From the NCBI GenBank assembly GCA_902535165.1, contig CACASE010000007.1, forward strand, positions 1 to 64,000: a stretch of DNA of 64,000 bases. Direction: 5' to 3'. The notes beneath the pieces were generated by a model. The model had not been told where the DNA came from. It searched no databases and saw nothing but the letters and a program-made list of their open reading frames with translations. The translations under genes were made by a program, and so were the position numbers. Positions 59,384 to 64,000 of this stretch are shown piece by piece. Source of the DNA: an uncultured Bacteroidota bacterium (GTDB taxonomy: Bacteria; Bacteroidota; Bacteroidia; Flavobacteriales; Flavobacteriaceae). Within the stretch, counting starts at the first letter, position 1, and each line of letters starts with the position of its first letter.

Positions 59384-59880
59384 AAAAAGTTATCTTTAAA
59401 GTTCCAAAAAATATTCAAATAAAAGAATAGATAAACTAGCGATAAACAGAATTTTATCCCAGATCCAATCATAATTCCTAACAAAGAGCCTAAAGCCGGT
59501 TTTAATGATTCTTTGAGGTTTTTTTTGTTAATCATTTCACCAGCAATAGCACCTACAAATGGTCCAAAAAGTATACCTAAGGGGCCTAAAATTATAAAGC
59601 CAATAACTAGACCTATAGAAGCACCTATTAACCCCCCCTTTGATCCACCTAATTTTTTGACTCCAATTATTGGTATGATATAATCAAGAGCAGAGATTAT
59701 TAATGCAAAAATGAAAGTTATTATTACAAAATAAAAGTTAAAATCAACTGCACTAGTTAAGTTTAAAATCAAGATGCCAATCCATGAAGTAATTGGTCCA
59801 GGTATAATAGGAATAAAACTTCCTACGATTCCAGCCATACATAAAATAACACCAATTAACAACAGAATTAAATCAATCAT
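59380..59880 (-). CDS. DUF456 family membrane protein
   Basis: GIVGSFIPIIPGPITSWIGIL; KLGGSKGGLIGASIGLVIGFIILGPLGILFGPFVGAIAGE. Confidence 0.88.
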   Translation of the reverse strand: MIDLILLLIGVILCMAGIVGSFIPIIPGPITSWIGILILNLTSAVDFNFYFVIITFIFALIISALDYIIPIIGVKKLGGSKGGLIGASIGLVIGFIILGPLGILFGPFVGAIAGEMINKKNLKESLKPALGSLLGIMIGSGIKFCLSLVYLFFYLNIFWNFKDNFF

Positions 59881-59898
59881 AAAATTTGTACAAATTTT
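59881..59898. repeat. 18-bp perfect palindrome AAAATTTGTACAAATTTT in a divergent intergenic region
   Basis: Read directly; abuts the DUF456 start codon. Confidence 0.85.
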
Positions 59899-59913
59899 GT
59901 AATTTCATAGTAA

Positions 59914-60384
59914 GTGAATATCACAAAAATAATATTAATAAGTTTAATACTTACAACATCATGTGATAGTAGAGTTGAGAATAAATTCACAGAAACTTTT
60001 GATGATAAAATTACTTGGAATGAATTAGATGAATTTCCATCGATCAAGGATTGCAATAATTTAAATGAATCTTATCTTGTAAGAGAATGTTTTGAATCAT
60101 TTTTATCAAATCAAATTCTAGAAAAACTTGATATATCTAATGTAATTATTAATAAACCAATCAATGATACTTTAAATATTTCTTTACTAATAAATAATTC
60201 AGGAAAAGTTACAATTTCAGAAAAAGATATTCCACAAAATATTATTGAAAACATTCCAAGTTTTGAAATTTTATTAGTTAATTCAGTTGATTCCCTGCCT
60301 ATAGTTTTACCAGCTATAAAGACAAATTTGGGTATTACAGTCAATTCCAAATTTGAATTACCAATAATTGTAAAGTCAAAATAG
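59914..60384 (+). CDS. Hypothetical lipoprotein (GTG start)
   Basis: NITKIILISLILTTSCDS lipobox; no family recognised. Confidence 0.7.
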   Translation: MNITKIILISLILTTSCDSRVENKFTETFDDKITWNELDEFPSIKDCNNLNESYLVRECFESFLSNQILEKLDISNVIINKPINDTLNISLLINNSGKVTISEKDIPQNIIENIPSFEILLVNSVDSLPIVLPAIKTNLGITVNSKFELPIIVKSK

Positions 60385-60386
60385 GT

Positions 60387-60941
60387 TTGAAAAAAATAGA
60401 CAAAATAATTTTAGGTATTGATCCAGGTACGACAATTATGGGTTTTGGACTAATAAAAGTCATAAATAAAAAAATGGAATTAATCGAAATGGACGAATTA
60501 AAGCTTATTAAAATAAAAGACCATTATGTTAGATTAAAACTAATTTTTGAAAAAACAATAGAGTTGATCGATAAACATAATCCTGATGAAATTTCTATTG
60601 AAGCCCCTTTTTTTGGTAAAAATGTTCAATCCATGCTAAAGTTGGGAAGAGCGCAGGGGGTTGCTATGGCAGCAGGATTATCAAGGCAAATTCCTGTTAC
60701 TGAATATTCTCCAAAGAAAATTAAAATGGCAATAACAGGTAATGGCAATGCTTCAAAGGAGCAAGTGGCCAAAATGTTACAAAATCTACTAAGTATTAAG
60801 GAATTGCCTAAAAATTTAGACTCAACGGATGGCTTAGCTGCTGCTGTTTGTCACTTTTATAATAATAAAAGTATATCAACTGATAAAAAATATTCAGGCT
60901 GGAGCTCTTATATAAAAAACAATCCAAAAAAAATAAATTAA
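60387..60941 (+). CDS. ruvC: Holliday junction endonuclease RuvC (TTG start)
   Basis: IILGIDPGTTIMGFGLI, EAPFFGKNVQSMLKLGRAQGVAMAA, DSTDGLAAAVCHFY. Confidence 0.95.
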   Translation: MKKIDKIILGIDPGTTIMGFGLIKVINKKMELIEMDELKLIKIKDHYVRLKLIFEKTIELIDKHNPDEISIEAPFFGKNVQSMLKLGRAQGVAMAAGLSRQIPVTEYSPKKIKMAITGNGNASKEQVAKMLQNLLSIKELPKNLDSTDGLAAAVCHFYNNKSISTDKKYSGWSSYIKNNPKKIN

Positions 60942-60944
60942 TTT

Positions 60945-62075
60945 TTGACAGGATTATATTTACATATTCCATTTTGTAAACAGTCATGTCATTACTGTAA
61001 TTTTCATTTTTCCACTTCTCAAAATAACAGAGAAGAAGTATTAATTGCGATTAATAAAGAAATCAATCAAAAAGCATTAGAGTTTAATGATAAAATTTCA
61101 ACAATATACTTTGGTGGTGGTACACCAACTGTCTTAACTGAAAAGGAATTAAACACCATTATTGAAAATATTTTAAAAAAATTCGATGTCGAAAAAAATA
61201 TTGAAATAACAATTGAAGCAAATCCTGATGATTTAAATGAGAGTAAGATATCTAGTTTGTCGAATTCAGTTATCAATAGAATAAGTATAGGCGTACAGTC
61301 TTTCATAGATAAGGAACTAAAATCTATGAATAGAGCTCATGACTCAAAAAAAGCAATAAAATCTATAGAAATGGCAAAAAAATATTTCCAGAATATTTCA
61401 ATTGACCTTTTATATGGATTACCAGATTCTACTTTGGAGTCATGCAATTATAATTTAGATTTAACTCAAAAATTTGACTTAAATCATATATCGGCTTATG
61501 CCTTAACAATTGAACCTAAAACGGCTTTGCAATCATACCTAAAAAAATCAATAATTGAAATGCCCGATGAGCAATTAGTTTATGATCAATTCAAATTAAT
61601 AAATGAAAGATTAACCAAAACCGGATTTATTAATTATGAAGTGTGCAGTTTTGCAAAAAAAGATTTCTTTTCTCAAAATAATTCTGCATACTGGTTAAGA
61701 AAAAAATATATTGGAATTGGACCATCTGCTCATAGTTTTGATGGAAATTTTAGAAGTTGGAATATTTCGAATAATAAAAAATACATTGACCATATAAATC
61801 AAGGACTATCTTACTTTAAGAAAGAAAAACTAACAAGAATTGATCATTATAATGAATATATTATGACTGGTTTAAGAACAATTTGGGGTATTTCAATAGA
61901 ACATATTGAATCTAATTTTAATGCAAATTTTAAAAATTATTTTTTGAAAAAAATTCAAAAGCACATTGTTCAAAAAAATGTAAAAATCAAGGATAATGTT
62001 TATCTAACTACCAACTCAGGTAGATTTTTGGCAGATGGAATTGCATCAGACTTATTTTTAGTAAATCTTAAATAA
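60945..62075 (+). CDS. hemW: HemW-like radical SAM protein (coproporphyrinogen oxidase-like)
   Basis: GLYLHIPFCKQSCHYCNFHFS, YFGGGTPTVL, IGVQSF, GIGPSAHSF. Confidence 0.93.
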   Translation: MTGLYLHIPFCKQSCHYCNFHFSTSQNNREEVLIAINKEINQKALEFNDKISTIYFGGGTPTVLTEKELNTIIENILKKFDVEKNIEITIEANPDDLNESKISSLSNSVINRISIGVQSFIDKELKSMNRAHDSKKAIKSIEMAKKYFQNISIDLLYGLPDSTLESCNYNLDLTQKFDLNHISAYALTIEPKTALQSYLKKSIIEMPDEQLVYDQFKLINERLTKTGFINYEVCSFAKKDFFSQNNSAYWLRKKYIGIGPSAHSFDGNFRSWNISNNKKYIDHINQGLSYFKKEKLTRIDHYNEYIMTGLRTIWGISIEHIESNFNANFKNYFLKKIQKHIVQKNVKIKDNVYLTTNSGRFLADGIASDLFLVNLK

Positions 62076-62078
62076 GTA

Positions 62079-63452
62079 TTAACTGTAGAATTTATAAAAA
62101 TTCGATATTGTTTCAATTCCATTATAAAAATTGGATAATCCAAAATGTTCATTTGGTGAATGAATTGCATCACTATCTAATCCAAAACCCATTAATATTG
62201 TTTTAACTCCCAATTCTTTTTCAAATTGAGCAATAATAGGAATTGAACCACCGTCCTTAACAGCAAATGGCTCTTTATTAAATACAGACATATAGGCCTT
62301 ACTCGCAGCTGAATATGCTTTTGAATCTGTAGAAGTTAAATATGGTTGACCACCATGATGTTCGTTAATTTTTATTGACATTCCTTTTGGAGTTATGTTT
62401 TGCATATGTTCTGTAAAAAGACGACTGATTTTTTTCCAGTCTTGGTTACTTACAAGGCGCATTGATATTTTAGCATAAGCTTTACTTGGAATGACTGTTT
62501 TTGATCCTTCCTCTGTGTATCCTCCCCAAATTCCATTCACATCTAAACAAGGTCTGATAGATCTCCTTTCAACTGTACTATAATTCTTTTCGCCAAGGAT
62601 ATCTTTTATTTTTAAAGAATCCTTAAACTCATTCAAGTCAAAGGGTATAAGACTATCCTTTTCTCTTTGCTCATCACTATAATTAATTACATCATCATAA
62701 AAACCTGGAATAGTTACTTTATGATTTTCATTATGTAGAGATGAAATCATTTTAGCTAAACTATTTATAGGATTTGCAACACTTCCTCCATAATGACCTG
62801 AGTGCAGGTCTCTATTAGGACCAGTAAGTTCAACCTCAAGATAAGCTAAACCTCTAAGTCCAACGGTTATAGAAGGCGTGGTTTTATTGATCATTCCTGT
62901 ATCTGAAACAATAATAATGTCGCATTTTAATTTTTCTTTATTTTCTTTTACAAAAGCTTCAAGGTTGTCACTACCAATTTCCTCCTCACCCTCAATCATG
63001 AATTTTACATTGCAGGTCAATCCACCATTATTATTCAATACTTCAATAGCTTTTAGATGCATAAACATCTGACCTTTATCATCACACGATCCACGAGCGA
63101 AAATTGCACCCTCTGGATGAATGTCAGTTTTTTTTATGGTTGGATTAAAAGGTTCTGTATCCCACAGTTCAATAGGATCTACAGGTTGTACATCATAATG
63201 TCCGTAAACAAGAACTGTTGGCAGGTTTTTATCAATAATTTTTTCTGCATAAACAATTGGGTGTCCTTTTGTTTCACAGATTTCACAATTATCCATTCCC
63301 AGACTTTGAAACTGATCAAATAGAAATTTTGCAGCATTTCTGGTGTCATTGTTATGTTCTGTAACAGCACTTACTGAGGGAATTTTTATGAGTTCAAATA
63401 ACTCACTTAAAAACCTTTCTTTATTACTTTCAATGTATGTTTTAAAACTCAT
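62079..63452 (-). CDS. M20 family dipeptidase
   Basis: VLVYGHYDVQPVDP, FMIEGEEEIGSDNLEAFV, GPNRDLHSGHYGG, GFGLDSDAIHSPNEHF. Confidence 0.94.
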   Translation of the reverse strand: MSFKTYIESNKERFLSELFELIKIPSVSAVTEHNNDTRNAAKFLFDQFQSLGMDNCEICETKGHPIVYAEKIIDKNLPTVLVYGHYDVQPVDPIELWDTEPFNPTIKKTDIHPEGAIFARGSCDDKGQMFMHLKAIEVLNNNGGLTCNVKFMIEGEEEIGSDNLEAFVKENKEKLKCDIIIVSDTGMINKTTPSITVGLRGLAYLEVELTGPNRDLHSGHYGGSVANPINSLAKMISSLHNENHKVTIPGFYDDVINYSDEQREKDSLIPFDLNEFKDSLKIKDILGEKNYSTVERRSIRPCLDVNGIWGGYTEEGSKTVIPSKAYAKISMRLVSNQDWKKISRLFTEHMQNITPKGMSIKINEHHGGQPYLTSTDSKAYSAASKAYMSVFNKEPFAVKDGGSIPIIAQFEKELGVKTILMGFGLDSDAIHSPNEHFGLSNFYNGIETISNFYKFYS

Positions 63453-63528
63453 TATAAATAGGCTGTAAATTTAATTAAATTCAATTTTTTACACATAAAA
63501 ATCATAGGATTATTTTAATAAACTTGCT

Positions 63529-63536
63529 TATATTTG
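63529..63536 (+). promoter_or_regulatory. Putative -7 element TATATTTG of tRNA-Leu
   Basis: TANNTTTG match 9 nt upstream of the tRNA 5' end. Confidence 0.5.
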
Positions 63537-63545
63537 AACGCTCTT

Positions 63546-63627
63546 GCGGGTGTGGTGAAATTGGTAGACACGCTAGACTTAGGATCTAGTGCTTAACGGC
63601 ATGGGGGTTCGAGTCCCTTCACCCGCA
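63546..63627 (+). tRNA. tRNA-Leu (anticodon TAG)
   Basis: GCGGGTG/CACCCGC acceptor, loop ctTAGga in ctaga/tctag stem, long variable arm, GGTTCGAGTCC. Confidence 0.96.
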
Positions 63628-63630
63628 CAA

Positions 63631-63662
63631 TAAAACCCTGACACCTGTTGGGGTTTTTATTT
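63631..63662 (+). terminator. Intrinsic terminator after tRNA-Leu
   Basis: AAAACCCtgacacctgttgGGGTTTTTATTTT. Confidence 0.7.
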
Positions 63663-63721
63663 TCCACCCTTCTTTAATCATAAAAGACTTGATTAGGAAA
63701 GTTATCAGACAGTTAGATTAA

Positions 63722-64000
63722 TCAGCCCCAAAATCCTTCCTCTAAATCTTGATTTAATGTATTGTAATCGACATCATCATATTTTGATTCGATTAATTCT
63801 TGAATTTTTGAAAATTTAATTTTTAAATTTTCACACATTTCTATAGAAAATTTAATCCAGATAGATTGTATGGTAAGAATATTTTCAAATTCTAAATCAT
63901 TAATTAAATTTTGATTTGATTTCTGAAATCTTGATTTTCCCAGGTCAGACTTACTAAATTTATAAAGTTCTCTGAACTCTGTAATATTTCGAAGTTTATA
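63722..64000 (-). CDS. Hypothetical protein, C-terminal part (runs off window)
   Basis: Open for 93 codons from the edge, ending ...DYNTLNQDLEEGFWG*; not in the ORF track because truncated. Confidence 0.6.
   Translation of the reverse strand, partial: YKLRNITEFRELYKFSKSDLGKSRFQKSNQNLINDLEFENILTIQSIWIKFSIEMCENLKIKFSKIQELIESKYDDVDYNTLNQDLEEGFWG

Noticed and set aside
1-64000. CRISPR arrays, transposases, integrases, phage or toxin-antitoxin modules
   Set aside because: Looked for repeated spacers, IS ends and recombinase/TA motifs in the ORF translations; none seen

Overview
AT-rich, densely coding chromosomal window that reads as a marine Flavobacteriaceae/Bacteroidota genome: TANNTTTG-type -7 promoter motifs, a DnaQ-DnaE fusion, a NagB-PIG-L fusion, the GYDIA GHMP kinase and DUF4296. 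I call about 60 CDS, 3 tRNAs (Asp-GTC, Phe-GAA, Leu-TAG), several intrinsic terminators and one candidate small RNA. Housekeeping blocks: rpsP (partial), dnaE (split by a frameshift), trxA, hemD, pyrC, tyrS, a two-component system, trmB, Mrp/NifU, mevalonate pathway genes at two loci, coaX, lptC, a SurA/PpiD-like PPIase, ruvC, hemW. Accessory blocks: (i) an 11-gene minus-strand run, 9009-21737, with a DUF4212/SSS symporter, esterases, PSCyt1/DUF1553 plus DUF1501, a SUMF1-fold protein without the catalytic cysteines, a TIM-barrel isomerase and two Tat-type Gfo/Idh/MocA proteins; (ii) a plus-strand run, 25213-34071, with a sulfatase, an NTP-transferase, an SSS symporter, NagB-PIG-L, CutC and a POT transporter; (iii) ThuA / Gfo-Idh / DUF1080 / GMC / gluconate-DH subunit 3 at 46.8-52.2 kb. 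No SusC/SusD pair, CRISPR array, transposase or phage module was seen. Best leads: the dnaE +1 frameshift at TTT-TAA, a candidate small RNA at about 8933-9007 with mutually exclusive helices, and an apparently exported C3-oxidation (3-keto-glycoside) pathway spread over two loci. All functional calls are by eye from motifs and family memory; no searches were run.
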